A stretch of 27,110 nucleotides of DNA from Firmicutes bacterium UBA4996 (GTDB lineage Bacteria > Bacillota > Limnochordia > Darwinibacteriales > Darwinibacteriaceae). The DNA lies in assembly GCA_002396805.1 (NCBI GenBank), contig DGYW01000011.1, positions 1 through 27,110 on the forward strand, written 5' to 3'. Every line of letters starts with the position of its first letter. The stretch's first letter is position 1. A program made the position numbers and the translations under genes. This document shows positions 1 through 7,019 of this stretch, piece by piece. The notes under the pieces are model-generated. The model made no database searches. It was not told the DNA's origin and saw only the letters and a program-made list of their open reading frames with translations.

Positions 1-724
1 AGCTCCTTTGCCTAGTCACTTCAAACATGAGTAAAGCTGCGGCCACAGAGGCGTTGAGCGAGTTAATCTGTCCTCGCATGGGAATGGAGGAAAGAAAATC
101 ACATTTTTCCTGTACCAGCCGGCTCAAACCACTGCCCTCACCACCGATTACCAGGGCAATAGCTCCTGTTAAATCCTGCGTATAGCAGGTAGAGCCGGAC
201 ATATCAGCCCCAACTAGCCAAAAACCAGCTTTCTTTAAGACATCCATAGTCGAGGGTAGATTGGTCACCCGACAAACGGGCACATAATTAGCAGCACCCG
301 CCGAGGACTTCATGACTGTACCAGTCACACCCACTGCACGGCGTTGTGGAATAATTACTCCATCAACTCCCATAGCTTCAGCGCTACGCAAGATTGAGCC
401 AAGATTGTGGGGATCCTGAATCCCATCAAGAAGTACCAAAAATGGTGGCCAATCAGAAGCATGTGGTTTCGCTAACAACTCTTCCAACGACCAATAGCGA
501 ACATCTGCCAGTTGAGCCAGGACACCTTGATGATTGCCTCCATCGCTAATTTTATCTAGCACAGTGCGGTCTACCTCTTGTACTACAATACCAGAATCCT
601 TGGCTAAGGCCAGGATCTCCCGAATTGAGCCTTGCCTTTGGCCCCTGACTACCAAAAGTTTGTTAACCTCCTGACCCGATCGGAGGGCTTCCAAGACAGG
701 TTGACGTCCAAAAACATCACTCAC
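1..724 (-). CDS. rlmB: 23S rRNA 2'-O-ribose methyltransferase, TrmH/RlmB family (3' end cut by window edge)
   Basis: Read from the minus strand, a frame opens with GTG at 724 and runs off the left edge; 241 codons are visible. The translation begins MSDVFGRQPVLEALRSGQEV, the usual N-terminus of the small substrate-binding domain of RlmB. Just before the edge it contains GQINSLNASVAAALLMFEV, the last SpoU/TrmH motif that forms the trefoil-knot SAM site. Only the last few residues can be missing. Family members methylate the 2'-O of a guanosine in 23S rRNA (G2251 in E. coli). The start overlaps the end of thyX by 8 bases, so it is probably translationally coupled and is the distal gene of cysS-mrnC-thyX-rlmB, a common order in Firmicutes. 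The exact rRNA target in this organism is inferred from family membership. Confidence 0.93.
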   Translation of the reverse strand, partial: MSDVFGRQPVLEALRSGQEVNKLLVVRGQRQGSIREILALAKDSGIVVQEVDRTVLDKISDGGNHQGVLAQLADVRYWSLEELLAKPHASDWPPFLVLLDGIQDPHNLGSILRSAEAMGVDGVIIPQRRAVGVTGTVMKSSAGAANYVPVCRVTNLPSTMDVLKKAGFWLVGADMSGSTCYTQDLTGAIALVIGGEGSGLSRLVQEKCDFLSSIPMRGQINSLNASVAAALLMFEVTRQRS

Positions 725-1328
725 CGATGTTTAATACCTCTCTTTCAAATTCCCCGAAAGAAATAGGCGCCACTTCTTTCACCAATTCTAGGATAGCCTC
801 GGCATAAACTCTGATTTCATACTGGGCGTGCCGATCTAAACGAAGGTGCAAAAAGTTCATGAGTGAACTCCCATTGACGGTCCAATAAAAGTTGGTATAA
901 ATGCCTATTGGTAGCACGCTTCGGGCCTGTTCTTTCACTATTTTATGTTGACCAACTAATTCCTCATAAAAATCAAAGGCTACGTTGTTGTGCTTGTTCC
1001 ACTGCTCTAACAATGATCCTTCTAGACCTTGGGGGATATAATAGTCCCGCAAGGCAACGCAATAACGTAAGGATTCTTCGTTAAAAGAACCCATACGGTG
1101 ACGAAACCATTGGCGAGCAACAAACAAGGGCGTCTTTACATCGAAAGTAAAGGTCATTGCTTCAAACGGTGTCTTGTGTCCAGCTTTAATTAGATGTCTT
1201 AAAAGTTGACGATCAGCGTTTTCGGATTTGGACTCGCTACGCCAGCACCTTCTAGCATTGCGAATAACAGCTTGATCACCTCCCATATGTTCAATCAAAG
1301 TAACAGAGCCATTGTTTAATACCTGCAT
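717..1328 (-). CDS. thyX: Flavin-dependent thymidylate synthase ThyX
   Basis: The product makes dTMP from dUMP using FAD, NADPH and methylene-tetrahydrofolate. The ThyX signature RHR-x7-S is present as RHRMGSFNEES (residues 76-86 from the chosen start), followed by LRYCVALRDYY. Length is about 203 residues, a little short for the family but complete. A start at 1334 (MDM...) would put GGAGGA directly against the ATG. The ATG at 1328 has GGAGG seven bases upstream and is the better start. The gene lies between mrnC and rlmB and overlaps rlmB by 8 bases. No thyA is visible in this window; whether ThyX is the only thymidylate synthase cannot be told here. Confidence 0.95.
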   Translation of the reverse strand: MQVLNNGSVTLIEHMGGDQAVIRNARRCWRSESKSENADRQLLRHLIKAGHKTPFEAMTFTFDVKTPLFVARQWFRHRMGSFNEESLRYCVALRDYYIPQGLEGSLLEQWNKHNNVAFDFYEELVGQHKIVKEQARSVLPIGIYTNFYWTVNGSSLMNFLHLRLDRHAQYEIRVYAEAILELVKEVAPISFGEFEREVLNIGE

Positions 1329-1343
1329 ATCCATTCCTCCTGA

Positions 1344-1736
1344 CTATGGATCCATGGTGGGGTGAATTGTGTTTAAGAGTTCTAATAGACGCTCTAGTTG
1401 ACCCGTTAGATACAGATGGCCAAGTAGGGCCTCAAAACCCGTACTGTAGCGATACTCCACTACATCACCATGTCGGGGTACCCCCCCTTTAGCATTTCGC
1501 CCTCTACGGACAACTTCCCTTTCCTCTTCAGTTAATTCTGGTTCCCAATTATGAACAATCTGTGCTTGGCTAGCAGCTTGGACATATTTTACCGCCATTT
1601 GATGCAGATCATGAACCTTGGCGGGATGTGCTACTAATTTTGTCCTAATGAACAGTTCGTACACTGCATCGCCTACATAAGCCAAGACCAAAGGCGATAG
1701 TGCTTCAGGTTTTAGTTCCGGATCCACAAACATCAT
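1344..1736 (-). CDS. mrnC: Mini-ribonuclease 3 (23S rRNA maturation)
   Basis: This is a protein of about 130 residues consisting of a single RNase III catalytic domain without the double-stranded RNA binding domain. The characteristic N-terminal helix LAYVGDAVYELFIR carries the conserved acidic residues. In Bacillus, Mini-III trims the ends of 23S rRNA precursors. The frame begins TTG-ATG-ATG. The first ATG (1736) has GGAAGG eight bases upstream and is taken as the start; TTG at 1739 or ATG at 1733 remain possible. It starts right after the cysS stop codon (1740-1742), and the cysS-mrnC-rlmB neighbourhood is conserved in Firmicutes, which supports the call. Confidence 0.93.
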   Translation of the reverse strand: MMFVDPELKPEALSPLVLAYVGDAVYELFIRTKLVAHPAKVHDLHQMAVKYVQAASQAQIVHNWEPELTEEEREVVRRGRNAKGGVPRHGDVVEYRYSTGFEALLGHLYLTGQLERLLELLNTIHPTMDP

Positions 1737-1739
1737 CAA

Positions 1740-3155
1740 TTACACCTTCCATCTTGGTCCCTGAGGCGTATCTTCTATGGTGATCCCCAAATCAGTTAAT
1801 TGGTTTCTGATTTGATCCGCTAGGGCGAAGTTTTTCGTTCTTCTTAATTCTTCCCTCAACTCCAAAAGCAGATCGAGTAAGGAATCAACAAGCCCTTCCT
1901 GCTCTGATTTTTCTAACTGTAATACACCTAGAATATCTGAGCCATAGAGTGCAAAGACATCCCAAGCCTTTTGTAGAACGGAAAGATGATTGCCACCATT
2001 ATGTTTATAGGTGTTAACCTCTCGCACCAGTTCAAAGAGGATTCCAATGGCCATAGCCGTATTGAAATCATCCGAGAAAGCCTCCAAAAGTCCCCGTTCC
2101 AATTCTGCAACTCGTTCTAGGGTTTTCTGGTCAAGGTCAGTAGATTGCTCAGAGTTTGCCCGTACTAGATCTTCTTGGAGCTTAAGCACCGTATCGTTGA
2201 GACGGTTCCAACCCTTAGCCACTTCTTCGATTTTTCCCTCATAATACTCTAAACTAGAACGATAATGGGTGGAAAGCAGATAGAAGCGCAAAAGCTCCTT
2301 AGGATAACGGGCTGTGAGCTGTTGTACAGAAATGACATTACCTAAGGATTTAGACATCTTCATATCCTTAAGATTGAGCATCCCATTATGAACCCAATAG
2401 CGAGCTAAGGGTTCATCAGTGGCCGCTTCAGATTGGGCAATTTCGTTTTCATGGTGGGGGAAGATAAGGTCGTTTCCACCGCCATGAAAATCAAACTCAG
2501 TACCCAGATACTTATAAGACATAGCGGAGCATTCAATGTGCCAACCCGGTCTCCCTTCACCCCAAGGACTGTCCCAGGCGGGTTCACCTGGTTTAGCCTG
2601 TTTCCACAGGGCAAAATCCGTGGCATCCCGCTTAGAGGGGTCCACTTCAAACCGGGTTCCTTGCCGTAGTTCGTCTAGCTTTTGCTTGCTTAATTTACCG
2701 TATTCTGGGAAAGACGCTACATGGAAAAAGACATCTCCCTGAGTAGCATAAGCATGGTCTTTTTCAATTAATGTTTCCACCAACTGCACAATCTCCGGCA
2801 TGTGCTCACTGACCTTGGGATAAACATCAGCCCGTTCCACTCCTAAAGCATCCATGCTCTCTAAATATTCTTCAATATAACGTTGGGAGATCTCTAAGGC
2901 AGGAACCCCCTGTTCTTTGGCTCGTTGGATAATTTTATCGTCCACATCGGTGAAATTTTGGACATGAAACGTCTTATAACCTTGATATCGGAAAAACTTT
3001 TTTATGACATCCCAAATCACACTAGGTCTCGCATGACCGAGGTGAGTGTCTGAATAGGGAGTAACTCCGCAAACATAGAGGCTCACTTCACCTGGTTTTC
3101 TCGGAACAAACTCCTCTTTCGTTTGGGTTAAGGTGTTATAAACCTGGATTTTCAT
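1740..3155 (-). CDS. cysS: Cysteinyl-tRNA synthetase
   Basis: The 471-residue class I synthetase charges tRNA-Cys. Visible motifs are the HIGH-type HLGH at residues 38-41 and KMSKS at 266-270. The zinc ligands are C29, C209 (HIECS), H234 and E238 (PHHENE), which discriminate cysteine from serine. The length is normal for bacterial CysRS and the C-terminal anticodon-binding region is intact (ALADQIRNQLTDLGI). The ATG at 3155 follows AGGAGGG with a nine-base spacer. The gene is headed by a T-box leader with its own promoter, so expression should rise when uncharged tRNA-Cys accumulates. mrnC, thyX and rlmB follow without gaps and probably share that control. Confidence 0.98.
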   Translation of the reverse strand: MKIQVYNTLTQTKEEFVPRKPGEVSLYVCGVTPYSDTHLGHARPSVIWDVIKKFFRYQGYKTFHVQNFTDVDDKIIQRAKEQGVPALEISQRYIEEYLESMDALGVERADVYPKVSEHMPEIVQLVETLIEKDHAYATQGDVFFHVASFPEYGKLSKQKLDELRQGTRFEVDPSKRDATDFALWKQAKPGEPAWDSPWGEGRPGWHIECSAMSYKYLGTEFDFHGGGNDLIFPHHENEIAQSEAATDEPLARYWVHNGMLNLKDMKMSKSLGNVISVQQLTARYPKELLRFYLLSTHYRSSLEYYEGKIEEVAKGWNRLNDTVLKLQEDLVRANSEQSTDLDQKTLERVAELERGLLEAFSDDFNTAMAIGILFELVREVNTYKHNGGNHLSVLQKAWDVFALYGSDILGVLQLEKSEQEGLVDSLLDLLLELREELRRTKNFALADQIRNQLTDLGITIEDTPQGPRWKV

Positions 3156-3180
3156 GGGTCCAGCCCTCCTTTTATAATAG

Positions 3181-3217
3181 AAAAACCGCCTACCCTCACA
3201 GAGACGAGGGTCGCGGT
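3181..3217 (-). terminator. T-box attenuator terminator upstream of cysS
   Basis: On the minus strand, AACCGCGACCCTCG pairs with GAGGGTAGGCGGTT around a short loop and is followed by TTTTTCT. The 5' arm contains the CCGCG of the T-box sequence, so terminator and antiterminator are mutually exclusive, as expected for tRNA-dependent attenuation. Confidence 0.85.
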
Positions 3218-3446
3218 TCCACTCTGCTTCGAAATATGCTATGGCAAATCAATTTGTCATAACACAAACGCACTTAAAAACACGATAACGAGTGTACCGT
3301 CCAAGCCTACCCTAACAAAGTTAGATCGGTTGGAGGATCAGGGGTGCACTTCAGTTAAATTCACCACAGGATACTTACACCAAATGTATCCCTCTCTAAG
3401 AGGCTCCCTCACTTACTCTCCCCATCATATCCGTTTAGCTAATTAT
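3181..3446 (-). promoter_or_regulatory. Cysteine T-box leader (tRNA-sensing riboswitch) of cysS
   Basis: On the minus strand the 5' leader of cysS carries the T-box signature AGAGTGGAACCGCG (3211-3225), where the antiterminator pairs with the tRNA acceptor end. It overlaps the 5' arm of a terminator ending at 3181. Further upstream lies a Stem I-like region with an AGTA-type motif (near 3412) and a hairpin GGATAC/GTATCC (about 3370-3392). A TGC codon (3346-3348) is followed by A in the context GAAG-TGC-ACC, which fits a cysteine specifier. T-box signature and terminator are clear. The specifier position and Stem I folding are inference by eye. The leader follows a consensus promoter at 3453-3481. 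Confidence 0.88.
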
Positions 3447-3452
3447 ATGCTC

Positions 3453-3481
3453 ATTATATGCAATGCATGAACTCAAGTCAA
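3453..3481 (-). promoter_or_regulatory. Sigma-A-type promoter of the cysS operon
   Basis: On the minus strand TTGACT (3476-3481), a 17-base spacer and a perfect TATAAT (3453-3458) stand just upstream of the T-box leader. The expected start is near 3446. It lies only about 20 bases after the ispDF stop codon (3502), separating the cysS unit from the gene upstream. Confidence 0.85.
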
Positions 3482-3501
3482 GGAGTCGTCGGCCTACCGC
3501 A

Positions 3502-4641
3502 TCACTCTGTCGCTCGCAACGAAACCACCACTTGTGCCGCGATCCCCTCTTCACGACCTACAAAACCCAAACCTTCCGCGGTTGTGGCCTTAATATTGAT
3601 CAGACTTTCCTCCAAATCCATTACCCTAGCCAAAGTGGAGCGCATTCGCCCTTTCCAAGGAGACAACTTAGGTTTTTGGGCCATGATGGTGATGTCCAGA
3701 TTATTAATCCTGAGCCTCTGTTCAGACAAAAGGCTCAGAACCTGTTCTAATAGGATGATACTAGAGATCCCTTTGTACCTAGGATCAGTGTCAGGAAACA
3801 ACTCCCCGATATCTCCTAGCCCCGCAGCACCCAACAGAGCATCCATAATCGCATGGGTAACCACATCTGCATCAGAATGACCCAATAGCCCTAGTGTATG
3901 GGGAATCTGAACCCCAGCTAAGATTAGGGGACGAGCCTCAACTAAGCGATGGACATCATAACCAAAGCCGATCAAAAACTTCTCCTCCTTGGGTAAATCT
4001 TCTGGTGTGGTAATCTTTATATTGCTGTACTCTCCCTGAACAATATGAACGGGGTGACCTAGGATTTCTACCAAGGCGCAATCATCAGTAGCTAAAATGC
4101 CTTGGGCTTGGGCTTGTTCGTGGGCTTGGTGAATCAAAGGGTAAGAGAAAATTTGAGGTGTCTGCATGGCCCATAATTCTTCCCGGGGTGGCGTTTCTAT
4201 GATTATGCCATCCTGCACTCGCTTAATCGTATCCTTAACGGGTACCGCCACCCCCACAGCAAGATGTTCTTGGACAGCTTGCAGGCCTGCCAGCACAACA
4301 GGTTTAGTTAAATGGGGACGGGCCCCGTCATGAATAATGACCCATGCTGTCTGAGGCGAGAGGGCCTTAAGACCGAAGAATACACTCTCTTGTCGCTCCT
4401 TACCACCTAAGACCACCTTAGTTCTCTTACCTCGGACTGCCGTTGCAACTAATTCTTCCACCGGACGGCGATCCACTTCTCTAGTAACTATCACAATCTC
4501 AGCGACTTCTTCCATGGCTGCAAATAGCTCTACACTATGGGAAAGCACCGTTTTGCCTGCCAGAGTCAATAAAACTTTATTGCCTTCTGCCCCCATCCTG
4601 CGACCCGCACCCGCTGCGACAATCACTACACCTACGCCCAT
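3502..4641 (-). CDS. ispDF: Bifunctional IspD/IspF (MEP isoprenoid pathway)
   Basis: One 379-residue protein fuses two non-consecutive steps of the methylerythritol phosphate pathway. Residues 1-216 are IspD (MEP cytidylyltransferase): VAAGAGRRMG with a nucleotide-binding glycine-rich loop, HDGARP at 104-109, TPQIF and TDDCALVE. Residues 222-379 are IspF (MEcPP synthase): YDVHRL giving metal ligands D229 and H231, H263 in the DADVVTHAIMDALLGA segment, FPDTDP, and KATTAEGLGFVGREEG at the C-terminus. The linker is only a few residues, with no frameshift. ATG at 4641 follows GGAGG with a seven-base spacer. A strong terminator sits 20 bases upstream, so how the gene is transcribed is not obvious. 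The fused form is known in several bacterial groups. Confidence 0.96.
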   Translation of the reverse strand: MGVGVVIVAAGAGRRMGAEGNKVLLTLAGKTVLSHSVELFAAMEEVAEIVIVTREVDRRPVEELVATAVRGKRTKVVLGGKERQESVFFGLKALSPQTAWVIIHDGARPHLTKPVVLAGLQAVQEHLAVGVAVPVKDTIKRVQDGIIIETPPREELWAMQTPQIFSYPLIHQAHEQAQAQGILATDDCALVEILGHPVHIVQGEYSNIKITTPEDLPKEEKFLIGFGYDVHRLVEARPLILAGVQIPHTLGLLGHSDADVVTHAIMDALLGAAGLGDIGELFPDTDPRYKGISSIILLEQVLSLLSEQRLRINNLDITIMAQKPKLSPWKGRMRSTLARVMDLEESLINIKATTAEGLGFVGREEGIAAQVVVSLRATE

Positions 4642-4661
4642 CTGGCCACCTCCATTTAACC

Positions 4662-4695
4662 AAAAAAAGCCTGATGTAAGTAGCTCGCATCAGGC
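4662..4695 (-). terminator. Rho-independent terminator between yacL and ispDF
   Basis: On the minus strand GCCTGATG and CATCAGGC form an 8-bp stem around an 11-base loop, followed by seven T. It starts about 17 bases after the yacL stop, and the T tract ends 20 bases before the ispDF ATG. It should end carD-yacL transcripts unless read-through occurs. Confidence 0.9.
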
Positions 4696-4711
4696 CTTCG
4701 CACCTATGAAC

Positions 4712-5794
4712 TTATAATGCCCGTTCGATTGACTTTGGCTTGGCAAAGATCATGCGCCCCGCCGCAGTTTGAAGCACACTAGTGACCAAGACACCCACCG
4801 TCTGCCCAATATAGCGACGACCACCATCAACTACAATCATGGTACCGTCATCAAGGTAAGCAACACCTTGACCCTGTTCTTTACCGTCCTTTATTACATG
4901 GACCCGGAGTTCTTCGCCTGGCAAAACAACCGGTTTAACTGAGTTTGCTAACTCATTAATATTCAAAACAGCTACACCGTGCAATTCGCAGACTTTGTTG
5001 AGATTGTAGTCGTTAGTGACAACTTTACCACCAAGATCCTTGGCTAACTTGACTAGTTTAGTATCTACTTCACTAATATCATCGTAGTCTTTCTCCAAAA
5101 TTCGAACGTTAGAGTAAGGTTCCTTCTGAATCTTGTTGAGAATATCCAGCCCTCTTCGCCCACGATTCCGCTTCAAGACATCCGAAGAGTCAGCGATATG
5201 TTGTAGTTCTTCTAAGATAAATCCTGGTACGATTAGATCGCCTTCTAAAAAACCAGACTTTGTTATATCTGCGATTCTCCCATCGATAATGACACTTGTA
5301 TCAAGTATTTTGGGGCTGGCCTCGGAATTACCACCGTACTTTAGGCGACCTTGAGCGGAGCGAGAAAAAACGTGGAAGACATCTTCTTTTTTTCGTAGCC
5401 CAACTGCTAACCCTAAATATCCTAATAAAAGTCCAAGTAAGACAGGTAAATAATCTCCCACAATGGGTATTCTCAAGAAAGGAAGAGAAACTATCAAAGC
5501 AACAACCCAACCAATTACTAAACCAATGATTCCACCCACCAATTCACTCGTAGGTGTTCTTATTAAGGCGTGAATTACTTTCCCGCTACCCGTTTTGATT
5601 CCCCGTAGTGCGGGTAGCCCTAGGGCTAAGCCTATTAAAGCACCACCAAAAACAAACAGACCAATTACATAACTACCATGGATAAAACCAGCCATGACGT
5701 TCGTTTGCAAAACAAAGTGCGCTCCAGAATAACCCAGGAATGCACCAATTGTCGCAAGCACAATCCTAACGATAATTACCAAACTTCGCTTCAC
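4712..5794 (-). CDS. yacL: PIN-TRAM domain integral membrane protein (YacL family)
   Basis: This 360-residue protein has four predicted membrane helices (about residues 4-26, 38-62, 84-106 and 113-133). A cytoplasmic PIN nuclease domain starts at LDTSVIIDGRIADI (acidic D165 and D172), with VPGFILEEL near 190 and the acidic VTNDYNLNKVC near 262. A C-terminal TRAM domain (about 285-345, ends GRMIFAK) is typical of RNA binding. This domain order and the position near carD and disA are those of YacL/YacL-like proteins of Firmicutes. A nuclease function is suggested by the PIN fold, but no substrate can be named from sequence. The start is uncertain: GTG at 5794 immediately follows GGAGG, and a TTG four codons later has better spacing. 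A terminator follows the gene. Confidence 0.88.
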   Translation of the reverse strand: MKRSLVIIVRIVLATIGAFLGYSGAHFVLQTNVMAGFIHGSYVIGLFVFGGALIGLALGLPALRGIKTGSGKVIHALIRTPTSELVGGIIGLVIGWVVALIVSLPFLRIPIVGDYLPVLLGLLLGYLGLAVGLRKKEDVFHVFSRSAQGRLKYGGNSEASPKILDTSVIIDGRIADITKSGFLEGDLIVPGFILEELQHIADSSDVLKRNRGRRGLDILNKIQKEPYSNVRILEKDYDDISEVDTKLVKLAKDLGGKVVTNDYNLNKVCELHGVAVLNINELANSVKPVVLPGEELRVHVIKDGKEQGQGVAYLDDGTMIVVDGGRRYIGQTVGVLVTSVLQTAAGRMIFAKPKSIERAL

Positions 5795-5889
5795 CTCCCA
5801 CCCTAGTTAAAATGTGCGATAGTTTAGTTCGTTCAAGATTAGTATTTCCTGTTTTGCTATTGGTATTCTTTTTTGGCTAAAAAGTCATC

Positions 5890-5907
5890 CTGTGCAACTA
5901 CGCACAG
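5890..5907 (-). other. Short hairpin in the carD-yacL gap
   Basis: CTGTGC and GCACAG form a 6-bp stem with a six-base loop on the minus strand, 13 bases after the carD stop. T5 follows only after a six-base gap, so this is not a canonical terminator. The 125-base gap holds no promoter I can support, so yacL may be cotranscribed with carD. Confidence 0.35.
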
Positions 5908-5919
5908 CCACCCACCCCC

Positions 5920-6399
5920 CTACTCCTCAAAGAAACCGGAAATAACTTCCACAATTTCTTCTTCGGTAGAATCTTGGGCAATAACCAATTCACTGATTAA
6001 GATCTGCCTAGCCGTGTCAAGCATTTTCTTTTCACCAGTAGATAGACCCTTATCGTTTTCGCGAATGGTAAGATTGCGCACAACTTCTGCAACTTCAAAA
6101 ATGTCGCCACTTTTGATTTTTTCCATATTGGCTCGATAACGGCGATTCCAATTAGTGGACATGGCTGTCTTTTCACCTTGCAAGATGTTATAAACGCGAC
6201 GAACGTCTTCGTCACCAATAACTTGACGAAGACCTAGCTCATTAACGGAATTCATGGGAATCATAACTTTCATGTCGCCAATCGGCAAAGCCATGATATA
6301 ATACTTTTGTTTTTCGCCCAGTACCTCCCGTTCCTCTATGGCCACGATGACACCTGCACCGTGCATTGGATACACAACATGATCACCTACGTTGTACAT
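5920..6399 (-). CDS. carD: CarD/CdnL-family RNA polymerase-binding transcription regulator
   Basis: The 159-residue protein begins MYNVGDHVVYPMHGAGVIVAIEEREVLGE, the Tudor-like RNA polymerase-interacting domain shared with the N-terminus of TRCF. A helical C-terminal half follows (GDEDVRRVYNILQGEK...WNRRYRANMEKIKSGD), including the conserved WNRRYR segment that contacts promoter DNA in CarD. CarD proteins stabilise open complexes at promoters, often of rRNA genes. The ATG at 6399 has GAAGGAGGG six bases upstream. A longer frame starting at 6426 would include that RBS in the coding region and is rejected. Its own promoter is at 6482-6510. Placement next to yacL and ispD is common in Clostridia and Bacilli. 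Confidence 0.94.
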   Translation of the reverse strand: MYNVGDHVVYPMHGAGVIVAIEEREVLGEKQKYYIMALPIGDMKVMIPMNSVNELGLRQVIGDEDVRRVYNILQGEKTAMSTNWNRRYRANMEKIKSGDIFEVAEVVRNLTIRENDKGLSTGEKKMLDTARQILISELVIAQDSTEEEIVEVISGFFEE

Positions 6400-6481
6400 C
6401 GAGAACCCTCCTTCTATCAACTCCATAAATAGCGTTTTTTCAGGTAGAGGAGTTGTATTGATCTACCAGGTTCTTATCTTA

Positions 6482-6510
6482 AATTTACCACTTTCTGCGT
6501 TTAAAGTCAA
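6482..6510 (-). promoter_or_regulatory. Sigma-A-type promoter of carD
   Basis: On the minus strand TTGACT (6505-6510), a 17-base spacer and TAAATT (6482-6487) stand about 85 bases before the carD ATG. It is back to back with the promoter of the plus-strand gene at 6617. Confidence 0.75.
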
Positions 6511-6541
6511 ACTAAGCCCGTTTCTTGACATTGTTCCTAAC

Positions 6542-6571
6542 TTGACAATCGATTTTCTTAAGATTTATAAT
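6542..6571 (+). promoter_or_regulatory. Sigma-A-type promoter of the gene at 6617
   Basis: TTGACA (6542-6547), an 18-base spacer and TATAAT (6566-6571) are both perfect consensus hexamers. The expected start is near 6578, giving a leader of about 40 bases with AGAGG before the ATG. This suggests high constitutive expression of the small downstream gene. Confidence 0.8.
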
Positions 6572-6616
6572 GAAACCAGAACCGCAAGATTCGGGCGGCG
6601 AGAGGAAGTGAGCAAA

Positions 6617-7018
6617 ATGACCAAGCCAACTAATACTTGTCATCATTTTCAGGAAAACGTTCAGGAAAACCTGGTACGTCATTATAGCATCCTAGATATT
6701 GTTTCCAAATTTCAAGAAACTAACGCACGGGTCAATCGTGCCCTGTTTAGAGCTGTGACCGACTGCGGATGCATCAAAATTAACGCCTCCCGACAAGTTC
6801 TTCCTGATGATTGTTCTTTCGAAGATGTTCGCAACCACATTCAATCCCATGTGGACGGCCAACTCTGCGAAAACTGTAGAGAGGTCATCGAGGCTGAAGT
6901 AGGACAAAACCTCTTTTATCTCACAGGAATGTGTAATGCTTTGGGTCTCGACCTTGATGATATCATCCGCAAAGAAGGACAACGAGTCAGTACCCTTGGC
7001 ATGTTCCATTTGCGCTAG
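6617..7018 (+). CDS. Cys-rich small protein with MazG-like C-terminal segment, function unknown
   Basis: This is a 133-residue protein I cannot assign to a characterised function. The N-terminus is helical (VRHYSILDIVSKFQETNARVNRALFRAVT). Cysteines at 8, 50, 52, 66, 84, 87 and 106 include a CGC and a CENC pair, suggesting metal binding or redox chemistry. The C-terminal stretch EAEVGQNLFYLTGMCNALGLDLDDIIRKE resembles the last two helices of MazG-type nucleotide pyrophosphohydrolases. However, the E-x-x-D metal motif reads E-V-G-Q, so it is probably not an active MazG. Start ATG 6617 has AGAGG upstream; the frame is open further left but overlaps the carD start. I recall similar uncharacterised proteins beside carD/disA in Clostridia, but cannot verify this here. 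It has a consensus promoter of its own. Confidence 0.8.
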   Translation: MTKPTNTCHHFQENVQENLVRHYSILDIVSKFQETNARVNRALFRAVTDCGCIKINASRQVLPDDCSFEDVRNHIQSHVDGQLCENCREVIEAEVGQNLFYLTGMCNALGLDLDDIIRKEGQRVSTLGMFHLR

Positions 7019-7019
7019 T

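Noticed and set aside
5795..5890. Promoter for yacL from TTGAAC near 5830
   Set aside because: No -10 hexamer lies at an acceptable spacing, so I do not report it.
6400..6616. Plus-strand frame extension of the Cys-rich gene back to 6392
   Set aside because: It would overlap the carD start, run through both promoters and lacks a ribosome binding site; ATG 6617 follows the promoter and AGAGG.
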